Counted from the stretch's first letter, positions 55,001 through 63,734 are shown. The stretch: 64,000 nucleotides of DNA from JAHFUA01 sp963808725 (GCA_963808725.1 CAWEGO010000001.1:930001-994000); one strand, 5' to 3'. Notes: a model not told the origin generated them from the sequence alone. Made by a program: numbers and translations.

Positions 55001-55359
55001 GGCAAAAGACTCTGCGAAGCGTTTATGGCAGACTGCACCTCTTCCTCAGCGACATCAATATCCACCGTGAGGTTGAACTGCAGCACAATGACGGAAGTGC
55101 CGCCGGAACTGGTGGAGGTCATCTGGCTCAAACCCTGCAGTTCGCCGAATTGGCGCTCCAGCGGCGCCGTCACCGTCGTCGCCATCACCGTCGGGCTTGC
55201 TCCCGGATAAAACGTGAGTACCTGAATGGTCGGATAGTCGACTTCCGGCAAGGCGGAGACCGGCAGTTGTGTATAGCCAACAATGCCGACCAGGAGGATT
55301 GCGGCCATCAGCAAGGAGGTCGCAACCGGCCGCAAGATAAACGGACGAGATGGACTCAT
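52036..55359 (-). CDS. RND efflux pump (MdtB-like) with a low-complexity insertion
   Basis: 1107 residues, 12-helix RND transporter similar to MdtB. Relay aspartates appear in ISTGFVVDDAIVMIENIARY. About 70 residues of Ser/Ala/Thr/Gly-rich sequence (coded at about 52815-53035) are inserted in the second periplasmic loop between LYIQS and NAVPLSAFSHFE, a region where the family has a short turn. The frame is intact across it. The start overlaps the adaptor stop by 4 bases. Confidence 0.92.
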   Translation of the reverse strand: MSPSRPFILRPVATSLLMAAILLVGIVGYTQLPVSALPEVDYPTIQVLTFYPGASPTVMATTVTAPLERQFGELQGLSQMTSTSSGGTSVIVLQFNLTVDIDVAEEEVQSAINASQSLLPSILPAPPIYSKTNPADAPVLTLAITSSSMPLSQVEDLVDTRLAPKISQLNGVGLVTISGGQKPAVRIQANPTALSSYGINLEDLRTAVTQASVNAAKGNFDGPRQDYQIDANDQLVTSDDYRKVVVAYRNGAPVMLTDVAGIVNGVENNNQAAWMNQTPAVILNVQRQPGANTISVVKSIKQLMPQLEANLPTGIQVTTLTDLTTAIEASVSDVKFELMLTVALVVLVIFLFLRSLYATIIPSVAVPLSLIGTFAAMYMLGYSLDNLSLMALTISTGFVVDDAIVMIENIARYIEAGDAPMAAALKGAEQIGFTILSLTVSLIAVLIPLLFMGDVVGRLFREFAVTLAVTIVVSAVVSLTLTPMMSARILRRQPKEQQGRIYQASERAFERMIAFYGRTLKFVLRYQTITLLVAVATLLLTVFLYIIIPKGFFPVQDTGVIQGISQAPQTIGSKAMAEKQQELAKVVLSDAAVESLSSFVGADGTNTTTNSGRMSINLKPLGQRKMSASDVIRRLKSKLDQVQGIELFMQPVQNITVDDRVSRTQYQYTLEDPDANELNDWTNRFIGGLKQLPELEDVASDQQMGGLAVFLVIDRVTASRLGIAPATVDNTLYDAFGQRQINTMYTQVNQYHVVLESEPQFQKDPNKLDRLYIQSNASSGATGTGAASSFASSGSSSAGSNALTTSALYTPSANTLAPPPNALSPSATSTSSTGANSAGATSSAMSNAVPLSAFSHFEKTTEALSITHQGQFPAITVSFNLAPNAALGEAITAVDKVQKDMHMPPSLQAGFQGTAASFTNSLANEPLLILAALVTVYIVLGVLYESFIHPITILSTLPSAGVGAFLALLIFRQDLSVVAIIGIVLLIGIVKKNGIMMVDFALEGERKHGKNATDAIYEACLLRFRPIMMTTMAALLAGLPLALGTGFGSELRRPLGIAMVGGLLLSQVLTLYTTPVIYIFFDNLGHRFAHRTKPAETGSEPEPAGQA

Positions 55360-56498
55360 GGGGTGCTGCTCCCGCTCGTGCTGGCCGGGGCCGGCTTGGT
55401 CGAAACCACGACCGCAACGTTGTCCTGCAACTTATCGAAGCTGCTGTTGGCGACAACGTCTCCAGGATTGATGCCGTCAACTTGCGTTACCCCGCCGTCG
55501 GTAACTCCCGGCTTTATGCTGCGCATGTGAGCGATGTTGTTTTGAATCACATACACGAACGATGCTTGGCCATTTTGTTGAATGGCCGAGGCTGGAATCA
55601 GCGTCACCCCCTGCAACGTATTCACCAGCAGCCGGGTGTTAACAAACTGGTTTGGGAAGAGCGCATCGTCCTTGTTGTCGAAGACGGATCGTGCCTTTAC
55701 TGTCCCCGTGGTGGTGTCAATCTGGTTGTCGAGCGTGAGCAGCTCCCCGCTTGCGATTTTCGTGTTCGCAGTACGATCAAAGGCATCGACGCTGAGCTTG
55801 GCCTTCGCGCGCAGGCGCGCTTCGACTGGGCCGAGATTGTCTTCCGGTATGGTGAAAATTACGGTGATGGGCTGCAACTGCGTGATGACGGCCAGAGTCA
55901 CGCTTCCAGCAGACTGCACCACGTTGCCCGGATCCACCAGCCGTAAACCCACCCGCCCAGCGATGGGAGCAGTGATATGACAGTAGTCGAGCTGAATCTT
56001 GTCATATTGTACCGCTCCCTGGTCGTTCTTGACTGTGCCCTCGTCCTGCAGCACAAGCTTTTCCTGGTCATCCAGGACTTGCTTGGCAATCGCGTTGCTC
56101 GCCCACGCCGCACGGTAGCGCTCAAGGTCCATCCGTGCTTGTGCCAGCAAGTTCTCGTCGCGCTCGAGCGCACCTTGCGCCTGCAAAAGAGTCGCGCGGT
56201 AGGGACGCGAATCGATGTCAATCAGCGGATCGCCCTTACGTACCAGTTGGCCCTCCTTATACTGCACGGCGACGACCAGGCCATTCACCTGGCTGGAAAT
56301 CGAAGCGGTAAAGACCGGAGTGACCGTGCCGATGGCGTCGAGGTAAACGCCGATGTCACCTTTTTGAGCCGTCGCGGTCGTAACCGTGATCTTCGTCGGC
56401 GCGGGCGCGACTTTTTTCGCCTCCTCGTGGTGGCGTAATACCAGCACGAACGCCAGCCCCAAGACGAGCAGCAACAGAATCCATACGACGACCCGCAC
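55356..56498 (-). CDS. RND membrane fusion protein (MdtA-like)
   Basis: 380 residues from the GTG at 56498: one membrane anchor (about 3-22), then GQLV-type lipoyl halves, a coiled-coil hairpin (about 100-170), and C-terminal barrel domains ending in a Pro/Ser-rich tail. It couples the pumps to the outer-membrane factor. The GTG lacks a ribosome site. The frame is open further upstream through a polar stretch (HPFIGPTHELPPHDSKSHRH) to a CTG at 56585, which lies 7 bases after GGAG. A CTG start adding 29 cytoplasmic residues is therefore plausible. Confidence 0.9.
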   Translation of the reverse strand: MRVVVWILLLLVLGLAFVLVLRHHEEAKKVAPAPTKITVTTATAQKGDIGVYLDAIGTVTPVFTASISSQVNGLVVAVQYKEGQLVRKGDPLIDIDSRPYRATLLQAQGALERDENLLAQARMDLERYRAAWASNAIAKQVLDDQEKLVLQDEGTVKNDQGAVQYDKIQLDYCHITAPIAGRVGLRLVDPGNVVQSAGSVTLAVITQLQPITVIFTIPEDNLGPVEARLRAKAKLSVDAFDRTANTKIASGELLTLDNQIDTTTGTVKARSVFDNKDDALFPNQFVNTRLLVNTLQGVTLIPASAIQQNGQASFVYVIQNNIAHMRSIKPGVTDGGVTQVDGINPGDVVANSSFDKLQDNVAVVVSTKPAPASTSGSSTP

Positions 56499-56654
56499 TA
56501 CTTTATGTCGATGAGATTTCGAATCGTGAGGCGGAAGTTCATGGGTAGGGCCGATAAATGGATGCTCATTTATGTCAGCGGTCAGAAGGAATCTCCTTTT
56601 TCAGCTCCGAATCGCCCCAATAGATTTCCTTTTTGACTGCGAAAGCGCCCAGCA

Positions 56655-57038
56655 TTGTATACCCGTTCTTGCCTCCTGTGCGCTGGAGACAGATTCTACG
56701 CGGCTGGCGTGTCCACTCGCTCTCTATCCCGTCGCACCGGTAGCAGCGCGATCCGGCCCCGCACGGCTCCGAATCGCCGCCGCGCCAATTTTGGTGATGG
56801 GCACAGGTTCGTAATCAACCAACCAGTGCTCGTCAGCGGGCACTCTGGCTTCCAGTAGGGCGGCTATTGGTTCGGATTTGCTCAGGCGTGGCCGGCAGGT
56901 TGGTACTACACTGACCACATTTACGTTGATTACATCGACGGCGGGTATTACCTGTACAACCCGTACTGTCTCGGCGTTCGCATTGCCATTGGCGTGGTGA
57001 TCCAAGCATCTTTCCAATCCAGCTTCAGGGGCGACTGA
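56655..57038 (+). pseudogene. Decayed small secreted protein gene (internal stop)
   Basis: The frame reads an Arg-rich part, then FGDGHRFVINQPVLVSGHSGFQ, a TAG at 56856, and continues with GGYWFGFAQAWPAGWYYTDH and IYVDYIDGGYYLYNPYCLG to a stop at 57036. The aromatic, Tyr-rich pattern is conserved-looking on both sides of the stop, so one nonsense change has broken a real gene. A related tail (YYLCNPMYPG) occurs at 58178 on the other strand. The N-terminal limit and any signal peptide are unclear. Confidence 0.65.
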
Positions 57039-57348
57039 GATGCAGATGCATACAGGCGAGTCACCCCGGCAGTGCTGGGAGAACGGCAAAGTCGCATGCA
57101 GACATCGGCTGAATAGAGAAAGAGGAGGGAACAATGCTCGGAACTATAAAGCCGACGGCCGCGCGAATGTAGCACGCAATCACATATGTGTTCCGAAACA
57201 GAACAAAACGAACGCTGTGCGGTTATCCCGGACGCCCTGCTCGCACGGCACGGCAAGTGCGGGAAGCGCTGCCGGGCAACCGCCGGATCAAGTCCGTGGG
57301 AACGATTCACCCATACGATGCGGCCAGCCCCCAGCCGTTCATCCAATC
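57039..57348. other. Intergenic region without a supported gene
   Basis: 310 bases. A perfect AGGAGG site at about 57122 precedes an ATG (57134) whose frame ends after 12 codons. Other frames here have no ribosome site or recognisable sequence. It is probably further decayed coding DNA. Confidence 0.4.
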
Positions 57349-57564
57349 TCAGTCAGGGCTGCCGTTCCAACGCCGCAGTTTGCCGCTCTGCGGGTCGAAC
57401 CTCGAATACCAGAAATAAAACGCCTCGTGCTCGCGCACAAACGTGCGTTGGAAATTCGGCTCGGCTTTGCAGGCTAGACGCCAAGATTGGGCGTTTTCGT
57501 CGAAGGAAACGGTACCGACCACTTCCGCTGCCTTGTTGATCAAATTCGTTGTCTTTGTGGACAT
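57349..57564 (-). CDS. Small hypothetical protein
   Basis: 71 residues starting MSTKTTNLINKAAEVVG, with a beta-rich aromatic C-terminal half (AFYFWYSRFDPQSGK). The ATG at 57564 has a very good GGGAGG site. No signal or membrane segment. The family is not recognised. It lies among pseudogenes but its own frame is intact. Confidence 0.6.
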   Translation of the reverse strand: MSTKTTNLINKAAEVVGTVSFDENAQSWRLACKAEPNFQRTFVREHEAFYFWYSRFDPQSGKLRRWNGSPD

Positions 57565-57741
57565 TCGTGACCTCCCTAAGAAATGCTCCCCGCCAGATTG
57601 ACTATGGTACATCGCCGAGTATTCTGGCGAGCGACCAGACTGCCCTCTGGTGCGGGCACTCTGCGTTGCGTGCTGGGACGTCTCTGACGTTTTTTCAGCC
57701 TTCTACGCATGACCAATTGTCCCATTTCCGTTGAAGGAGAT

Positions 57742-58122
57742 ATGTCCTGAATTGCACACACCAACAGGATTCTGGCTGAACTTTGGGCAGAGCGCGACCG
57801 CATCGACCGTGCAATCGCGGCAGTCGAAGGTCTGACTTCGACTCGTCGCCAGAGAGTAGGTCGTCCGCCGAGAGCGGCAAAGCCCCGCAGGCGTGGCCGC
57901 ATGAGCGCTGCCGGACGGGCAAGGATCGCCGCCGCCCAGCGTGCGCGGTGAGCGAAGGTCAAGCGAGCCGAAACTTCCAAGCCGGTGCGGAGGATGAGCC
58001 GTGCCGCCCGGAAGAGGATCGCGGCGGCGCAGCGATCCCGATGGGCTGCGGAGTTGTTACGGCCTCGAAGCAAATCACTCGCGGTCAGCGACTATAATAG
58101 GTGCTTCCCCCAAGGGATATGA
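57742..58122 (+). pseudogene. Decayed Arg/Ala-rich repeat protein gene with two TGA stops
   Basis: An AAGGAGAT site precedes ATG 57742. The frame reads M-S-stop (57748), then IAHTNRILAELWAERDRIDRA, an Arg/Pro-rich linker, and two related repeats MSAAGRARIAAAQRARx and MSRAARKRIAAAQRSRW. At the first repeat the codon expected for Trp is TGA (57949). The frame then runs to TGA at 58120. Intact relatives would be small basic, probably nucleic-acid binding proteins. Two stops make a pseudogene the best reading. Confidence 0.65.
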
Positions 58123-58177
58123 GGCACGGGACTTAACCTCCCGTGCCAGTCCTCGTCCCGGCCACACCGGATGGCCT

Positions 58178-58378
58178 TTATAGTGTAACGCTGAGTTCAA
58201 CGCTAACGCCCGGATACATGGGGTTGCATAGGTAATACACGCCCTTGATTTCGACAACATAAACGTTTTGCGTGTAGAGCCAGTTACTGGGCCACGCGCC
58301 AGTTCGGGATGAAGCCGTGTGAGCAATAACGCTCATTTGGGCAACGGCGATTCCGGGCCCTTCGTTGGGTTCTTGCAC
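58178..58378 (-). pseudogene. Fragment of a Tyr-rich small secreted protein
   Basis: The last ~50 residues read WLYTQNVYVVEIKGVYYLC then NPMYPGVSVELSVTL, matching in pattern the C-terminus of the decayed gene at 56655 (YVDYIDGGYYLYNPY). No signal peptide or proper start is present. The rest of the 58123-58783 interval holds a 9-bp hairpin (58123-58147) and the first copy of the 67-bp direct repeat, with no other gene seen. Confidence 0.5.
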
Positions 58379-58435
58379 CGTAGGCAGGAGTCCTCGAAAA
58401 AAATCCCGGTTTGTTGGTTCGGCTCGTGCTTGACC

Positions 58436-58502
58436 GAGGGCAAAGAAACGAAGAGCCGGCGCGCTGGCGGCCGGCTCTCTGTGCGATTACCGAGGCGTGG
58501 TT
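58436..58502. repeat. 67-bp direct repeat, copy 1
   Basis: Identical to 61213-61279 at 65 of 67 positions; both differences lie in the loop of its AGAGCCGGC/GCCGGCTCT hairpin. It lies 281 bases before the histidine kinase. Confidence 0.85.
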
Positions 58503-58783
58503 CCAAAATGAGACGGCATCGCTCCGCTTTTCGTTCGCAGATGCAGCTCCGAAATCGCTCACGAGCAGTATGATTCGGGAAAAAGGAGATTCCTGACCAA
58601 ATCTTACTGGAACAGCAACCAACTGCATTAACCACAATTCTCGTGTCAACACCTGTAGCTGGACGCTCGGAACTCAGCAGGCGATTGCAAGCGCGGGGCT
58701 CCATCAGCCTGATTCCCTCTCTGACAACGCAACGAGGGACATCGGGCGGGCGCAAAGGTGACCGTATATGAGCACACTGGGCC

Positions 58784-61171
58784 ATGCTGAAGACAAACTC
58801 CCCAATGACGTTCGAGCAACTCCGGGCCCGCCTTGCCGACCTCGAGGGCGAAGTGGTGCGGCTTAAGGCCAGGCCAGCGCCGTCCATAGATGCCGAGAGC
58901 ATTCTCGAAAATGCCACCGACGGCTTTCTCGTTTACGATTCCGAGTTCCGCTTCACCTATTTGAACGGTGACGGCGAGCGGCTCCTTGGAAAACCGAAAA
59001 CGGAACTGCTCGGCAAGGCCCAATGGGATGTGTTTCCCGAAACGATCGGAACCGAAATCGAGCGCCAGTACCGGCGTGTGATGGAGGAGCGGGTTGCCAC
59101 CATTTTTGAAAACGTGTATCCGCCCTTGGAGACGTGGCTCGAGATCCGTGTCTCACCCTCAACCATGGGAGGCCTATTGGTCTGGCTTCGCGACATCACC
59201 GCGCGCCGGCAGACCGAGATGCAACGCGAGGGGCTCCTTCGGGATATCCAGGCTGAGCGGCAAATCTTGAGCGAAATATTCGAGAAATCTCCCGTCGCAA
59301 TTTCCGTTTTGCGGGCGCCGGATTTCATCTACGAACTGGTGAATCCCGCCCTCCAAGCGCTCGCACCCGGCAAGCAGATGCTCGGGCGCCGTTTCTCGGA
59401 CGTCTGGGGTGAAGTGTCCGACCCTCTGGTGGCAAGTCTGCAGAACGTCATCGCCACCGGACGGGCTTTCGAGGCGATAGATAGTCCCCGTACTGTCCAA
59501 CGCGATCCTGGCGCACCACCAGAGACCATCTTCGTTACGTCGTCCTGGATTCCGCTGATCGGCCCTTCCGGCAGTCCTGATCGCATTCTGACCCTGGCGG
59601 TCGAGACGACCGAACGCAAAAGGCAGGAAGATCGGCTGCGGAGCAGCGAGGCACGTCTGGCGCGAGCGCAAAGAATGGCTAACCTCGGTAGCTGGGAGCA
59701 AGACCTGGAAAGCGGAGAAATCCAGTTATCGGAAGATGCTTGCCGGATTTTTGGTATGCAGCCGGAACAGTCCTGGACCACGATGGAAACCTGGTTTTCC
59801 CTTGTCCATCCAGAGGACCAGGAGTCGGTTCTGGAGACGATGCAAAAGGCTCCCGCTCGGGGAGGATGCTCGCAGATCGACCATCGAATCATCCTCGCGG
59901 ACGGAACCGAGCGTTTCCTGCGGCAATACATCGAGCCGCTCGGCAATGAGGCCGGTCAGAGCCGCCTCCTGGGCACCGTCCAGGATGTCACCGAATACAA
60001 GCACCTCGAAGAAAAGTTCCGGCGGGCACAGAGGCTGGAGGGAATCGCCCGGTTGGCTGGCGGCGTCGCCCACGACTTCAACAACCTTCTGATGGTGATC
60101 AATGGTTACGCCCAGATGATCCTGTCCAAGCTGAAAGCCGACGATCCCGTGCGGGACCAGGCACAGGAAATCATCAGTGCGGGAAATCGTGCGGCGGCCC
60201 TAACGCGCCAGCTTTTGGCTTTTGGCCGGAAGCAGGTCATGCGTCCTCGCGTGATCAATCTGGACACGCTGCTAACCGACCTCCAGAAGATGCTCCAGCG
60301 GCTGATTCGCGAGGACATTGAAATTAAGCAGAACCTCACTCCCGAACTCTGGAGTGTGAAAGCTGATCCCGACCAGGTCGAGCAGGTCATCATGAACCTG
60401 GCCGTGAACGCCCGAGACGCTATGCCGAAAGGAGGTGTGCTGACGATTGCCACGTCGAACGTCGAACTCGGGGAACAGGAGGTCAAAGGATTCTTGGAGC
60501 TGAAGCCGGGCCGGTACGTATTGCTGACGGTCACCGACACGGGCACCGGCATGACGGCAGAGACCAAACGGCGCCTGTTTGAGCCCTTTTTCACGACCAA
60601 ACCCTCGGGGGAGGGTACCGGGCTCGGCCTGAGCATGGTTGACGGCATTGTCAAGCAGCACGGCGGTGAGGTTTCCTTCTATAGCGAACTCGGACACGGC
60701 TCAACGTTCAAGACCTATTGGCCCGCCACCGATCAACCCAGCGAATCGGCGGCCAGCCCGGAGGGGACCCGGATTCCCCACCATGGAAACGAGACGATCC
60801 TGCTGGTCGAGGATGATGAGAAGCTGCGGGAACTGGTGCGGCAGATGTTGCTGCTGCAAGGGTACAAGGTTTTGGAAACAAGCCAGAGCTCAGACGCTGT
60901 CGGCGTGGCCAGCAAGCATGACGGTCCCATTGATCTGCTGCTCACGGATGTCGTCATGCCACAGATAAGCGGCCCGGAAGTTGCGGAACAGGTCGTGGCG
61001 CTTCGGCCGAGCATCAAAGTTGTCTTCATGTCCGGCTATCCGAAAAGCACCACCTCGGGGCACGGCATGCCCAACCCGAGTGCCTTCTTTCTACAGAAGC
61101 CCTTTGGAATGGATACGCTTGGGCAAATCCTTCGCCAGGCCTTGGCCCCTGACGCGAAATCAGCAACTTAG
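58784..61171 (+). CDS. Hybrid sensor histidine kinase with PAS domains and receiver
   Basis: 795 residues, no membrane segment, so a cytoplasmic sensor. A short coiled coil (1-35), PAS 1 (about 40-145), PAS 2 (about 158-280) and PAS 3 (about 296-410) precede the phosphoacceptor helix with GGVAHDFNNLL (His about 429). The ATPase has an N box at about 530, G1 DTGTGM (about 584) and G2 GEGTGLGLS (about 609). The C-terminal receiver (about 668-790) has EDD, the phosphorylatable Asp in LLTDVVMP and the lysine in QKPFG. It is flanked by a 67-bp direct repeat. No response regulator gene is adjacent. Confidence 0.92.
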   Translation: MLKTNSPMTFEQLRARLADLEGEVVRLKARPAPSIDAESILENATDGFLVYDSEFRFTYLNGDGERLLGKPKTELLGKAQWDVFPETIGTEIERQYRRVMEERVATIFENVYPPLETWLEIRVSPSTMGGLLVWLRDITARRQTEMQREGLLRDIQAERQILSEIFEKSPVAISVLRAPDFIYELVNPALQALAPGKQMLGRRFSDVWGEVSDPLVASLQNVIATGRAFEAIDSPRTVQRDPGAPPETIFVTSSWIPLIGPSGSPDRILTLAVETTERKRQEDRLRSSEARLARAQRMANLGSWEQDLESGEIQLSEDACRIFGMQPEQSWTTMETWFSLVHPEDQESVLETMQKAPARGGCSQIDHRIILADGTERFLRQYIEPLGNEAGQSRLLGTVQDVTEYKHLEEKFRRAQRLEGIARLAGGVAHDFNNLLMVINGYAQMILSKLKADDPVRDQAQEIISAGNRAAALTRQLLAFGRKQVMRPRVINLDTLLTDLQKMLQRLIREDIEIKQNLTPELWSVKADPDQVEQVIMNLAVNARDAMPKGGVLTIATSNVELGEQEVKGFLELKPGRYVLLTVTDTGTGMTAETKRRLFEPFFTTKPSGEGTGLGLSMVDGIVKQHGGEVSFYSELGHGSTFKTYWPATDQPSESAASPEGTRIPHHGNETILLVEDDEKLRELVRQMLLLQGYKVLETSQSSDAVGVASKHDGPIDLLLTDVVMPQISGPEVAEQVVALRPSIKVVFMSGYPKSTTSGHGMPNPSAFFLQKPFGMDTLGQILRQALAPDAKSAT

Positions 61172-61212
61172 TTTGTATCGCCCTATCAGAACGTCCTGCA
61201 AGTCCCCGCTTA

Positions 61213-61279
61213 GAGGGCAAAGAAACGAAGAGCCGGCTCGCTGGGGGCCGGCTCTCTGTGCGATTACCGAGGCGTGGTT
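61213..61279 (-). terminator. 67-bp direct repeat, copy 2, containing the ompA-family terminator
   Basis: The hairpin AGAGCCGGC/GCCGGCTCT (61229-61255) is followed on the - strand by TCGTTTCTTT, directly after the OmpA-family gene. It is the near-identical partner of 58436-58502. Confidence 0.75.
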
Positions 61280-61288
61280 GCGCTTCGA

Positions 61289-62863
61289 TTACCGAATTTC
61301 GGGCAGCATAACGGAGCTGATCGTGGTTCCGATCACCTCACCCGACACGATCAATTCGACGCGTCGATTCTGCTGACGGCCTTCAGCCGTGTTATTGGTT
61401 GCGACGGGTTGAGTTTTGCCCAAGCCCTTCGCTGTCATCGAGGATCCTGGAACTCCTTGCTCGGCAAGGTAGCTCCGGACGGCCTCTGCACGCCTCTCCG
61501 AGAGGCCCTGGTTGTAGACATCGCCGCCAACGCTGTCGGTGTTGCCCTCAATTCCCAGCGCGAGCCCGGGATAGGCGAGCAGGATGCCGCTGATCTTGGC
61601 CAGCTTCTCGCGCGCCAGCGGGCGCAGGGTGTTCTTTCCCGTGTCGAAGAGAACGTCCGACATGTTAACCACCAGCCCGCGGGCGGTATCGCGAGTCTCC
61701 AGGATGGCGTTGAATTGCAGCAGCAGGCGGGCGCGGAGTTCCTCGCGTTCACGCTCCGCCTGCTGGAGTTGTTGCTCGGACGCTGCAGCGGCGGCTGCGG
61801 CGTCGGCCGCGGCGGTCTGTTGCGCCTGGAGAGCAGATGCCTGGGCCTCCCGTTTCTGGCGCTCCGCCTCGTCACGTGCGCGCAGTGCGTTCGCGGTGTC
61901 AGCCTGGGCGCTGATGGCCTGAGCCTGGGCGTTGGCTGCCTGAGCCTGGGCGTTGGCTTCGCGATCCGCTGACGCTCTGGCTTCGGCATCAATGCGATCA
62001 GCTTCGATGCGCTTGACCGAAATCTCTCTCGCGTCTTCTGCCGTCTGTGTAGCTTCCTTCGACACGGAAATAAACGTTTTCTTGTCGACGTGCTTTTCGG
62101 TGGCATATTGATCTGCCTGGTTCATCAGGCGGACTGCATGCTGATAGGTGTCGCTGGCGTACTGCTCGGCTCCCTCCGATTGAGCGATACGCAGCGCATT
62201 GCGCGCCTCGAAGAATTCCAGCGGCAACTTGTCATTCATGACCACCGGGGCGAAGTTGTAGCCGGTGGGGATGTAGCCGCCCCGTTCGAGCAGCTCATAT
62301 TTGGCATTCACCGCCTGGGTCGTTCCCACCGTATCTTCGCGAACCTCGTTTTCGAGCACGACCACGTTGCTGGGACGCCGCACCGCATAATAAGGTTCCG
62401 CGGTGACGATCAACGCGAATGCCTGAAGCTCGGTGGTGACATCCAGCTTGCTGCTCCTGCCACCCACCACTAGTTCGCCCAGGTTCACCGACCGGCCCTC
62501 GGGCGTAATCGCCCACAAGACGTAGGTCAGGTACTCTCTGCCGAAAGTCGTGGGGTTATCCAATTCGTGGAATTCGACTTCAATCGTGGTATACCCCTTC
62601 CTGCTTTTCACTCTGGCTTGGGCGTGGGCTGCGGGCATCAGGTCCGTGCCCTTGAACCCCAGCGTCGTGGCCCCGCCGCGGTTCCGATAATTCACTGCCT
62701 GCACGCTCCGGCTGACTACGGTTACCCGGTAGGTGAACGTCGGTGACTGAAACTGTTGGCTGGCTTCATCTCGTGAAATGGATTGTTGAGGCGGAGGCAT
62801 GGCCAAAGCGCACGTCCCGATAATCAGCAAGGACGCCGCTTGGAGTATTCGTGGGATTTTCAT
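61289..62863 (-). CDS. OmpA-family outer-membrane/peptidoglycan-binding protein
   Basis: 524 residues. A signal peptide (1-21, ending CALA) is followed by a beta-rich domain (about 30-220), a long Ala/Gln/Glu-rich coiled coil (about 225-385, with repeats such as ANAQAQ), and a C-terminal OmpA domain: LFDTGKNTLRPLAREKLAKI, IEGNTDSVGGDVYNQGLSERRA and NRRVELIV, cited in parts. It anchors the envelope to peptidoglycan. The coiled coil suggests an extended periplasmic spacer. Confidence 0.9.
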   Translation of the reverse strand: MKIPRILQAASLLIIGTCALAMPPPQQSISRDEASQQFQSPTFTYRVTVVSRSVQAVNYRNRGGATTLGFKGTDLMPAAHAQARVKSRKGYTTIEVEFHELDNPTTFGREYLTYVLWAITPEGRSVNLGELVVGGRSSKLDVTTELQAFALIVTAEPYYAVRRPSNVVVLENEVREDTVGTTQAVNAKYELLERGGYIPTGYNFAPVVMNDKLPLEFFEARNALRIAQSEGAEQYASDTYQHAVRLMNQADQYATEKHVDKKTFISVSKEATQTAEDAREISVKRIEADRIDAEARASADREANAQAQAANAQAQAISAQADTANALRARDEAERQKREAQASALQAQQTAAADAAAAAAASEQQLQQAEREREELRARLLLQFNAILETRDTARGLVVNMSDVLFDTGKNTLRPLAREKLAKISGILLAYPGLALGIEGNTDSVGGDVYNQGLSERRAEAVRSYLAEQGVPGSSMTAKGLGKTQPVATNNTAEGRQQNRRVELIVSGEVIGTTISSVMLPEIR

Positions 62864-63070
62864 CGGTAGGTCTCCTTTTCCATCGGCTATCTTGAGGGTT
62901 CGTCAAAGTGAATGCTGAGCAGAATTGACCGCACCGGCTTGTGAAATCCCAAACTGGGCGAAGACGGGCGAAGCTGGAAGAGGTGGGATGCGGAGATCGG
63001 GAAGGGCCGTGAGGACGGCTCTGGTCAAAATCGAACAGACCAGCGCCGCGCAACGGCGCATGATGTGGCC

Positions 63071-63238
63071 ATGAAAACCGAACGGCAACAAGCCCTGGCT
63101 GTTCGATGCCCCACTTGTGGCGCCAGACCGCGAGAGAAGTGTGAGCTTAGCACTGGCCAACCCCGCACGGAGCCGCATCGAGATCGGCGCTTGGCGGCTT
63201 CTGAAAAGCAAATGGTCAGCGACACTTTTTCGTCATAA
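63071..63238 (+). CDS. Tiny zinc-finger protein
   Basis: 55 residues: MKTERQQALAVRCPTCGARP, a CELSTGQPRTEPHRDRR segment and a polar tail. The pattern CPTCG...C...H fits a small zinc-binding motif (CxxC, then C and H), found in many short actinobacterial and acidobacterial proteins. Family naming is from memory of the motif. The start ATG is preceded by weak ribosome-site sequence; a GTG at 63065 is an alternative. Confidence 0.55.
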   Translation: MKTERQQALAVRCPTCGARPREKCELSTGQPRTEPHRDRRLAASEKQMVSDTFSS

Positions 63239-63380
63239 TAATCTGCCGTTATGAGATCTGGCTCTGGCAGGCAGGAAGTACCGCGAGTCCGGCCCACAAC
63301 GCATTCCTCGCGATGATTGGCGAGGGCAGGAAGACCCGGCTCAGCGACGCCGCTGGAACGGCCTTGCGTGCCTGGCCCGG

Positions 63381-63692
63381 CTAGTCGTTGGCTTCCGCAT
63401 TCTTGGACGGGGCGCCGTGCCAAACGTAGAGGTGCTTCTCGTCGCTCGAGGTTTCCACGGGGATGTTTTTCTCCCGCGTGGCGCGGTTCAAAGCTGACCT
63501 GAGATTCTGCATCTTCTCGCCCTTCAAACTGCTCAGCGGGATCTTGACCGCTTGCTGGGAGTTCAGCTTGGACAGGTCGTCCAGAATGTCCGCCACCGCC
63601 TTCCGATGTTTGCCTTTGCGGCCCTGCGGAACATCCGACCGCTCCGCCGCAGAGTAGTGGAGCCCACCGTTTCTCTTTCCGTTGCGTGCCAT
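63381..63692 (-). CDS. Small basic hypothetical protein
   Basis: 103 residues starting MARNGKRNGGLHYSAAERSD. Basic N-terminus, a helix AVADILDDLSKLNSQQAVKIPLSSL (partly cited: DILDDLSKLNSQQ), and NLRSALNRATREKNIPVE, then a beta hairpin HLYVWHGAP. The pattern suggests a DNA-binding fold but I do not recognise it. A clear AAAGGAG site and a promoter (63735-63763) precede it. Confidence 0.7.
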   Translation of the reverse strand: MARNGKRNGGLHYSAAERSDVPQGRKGKHRKAVADILDDLSKLNSQQAVKIPLSSLKGEKMQNLRSALNRATREKNIPVETSSDEKHLYVWHGAPSKNAEAND

Positions 63693-63734
63693 GGGGACAC
63701 TCCTTTCATCGGAGATCGTACCCGTATGCCAACA

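Noticed and set aside
57576..58073. 165-codon - strand frame opposite the Arg-rich pseudogene
   Set aside because: Its composition mirrors the + strand repeats; no start site or known motif.
57742..58122. TGA read as an amino acid (recoding)
   Set aside because: One of the two TGAs is at a likely Trp position, but many other genes in the window end in functional TGA, so nonsense mutation is simpler.
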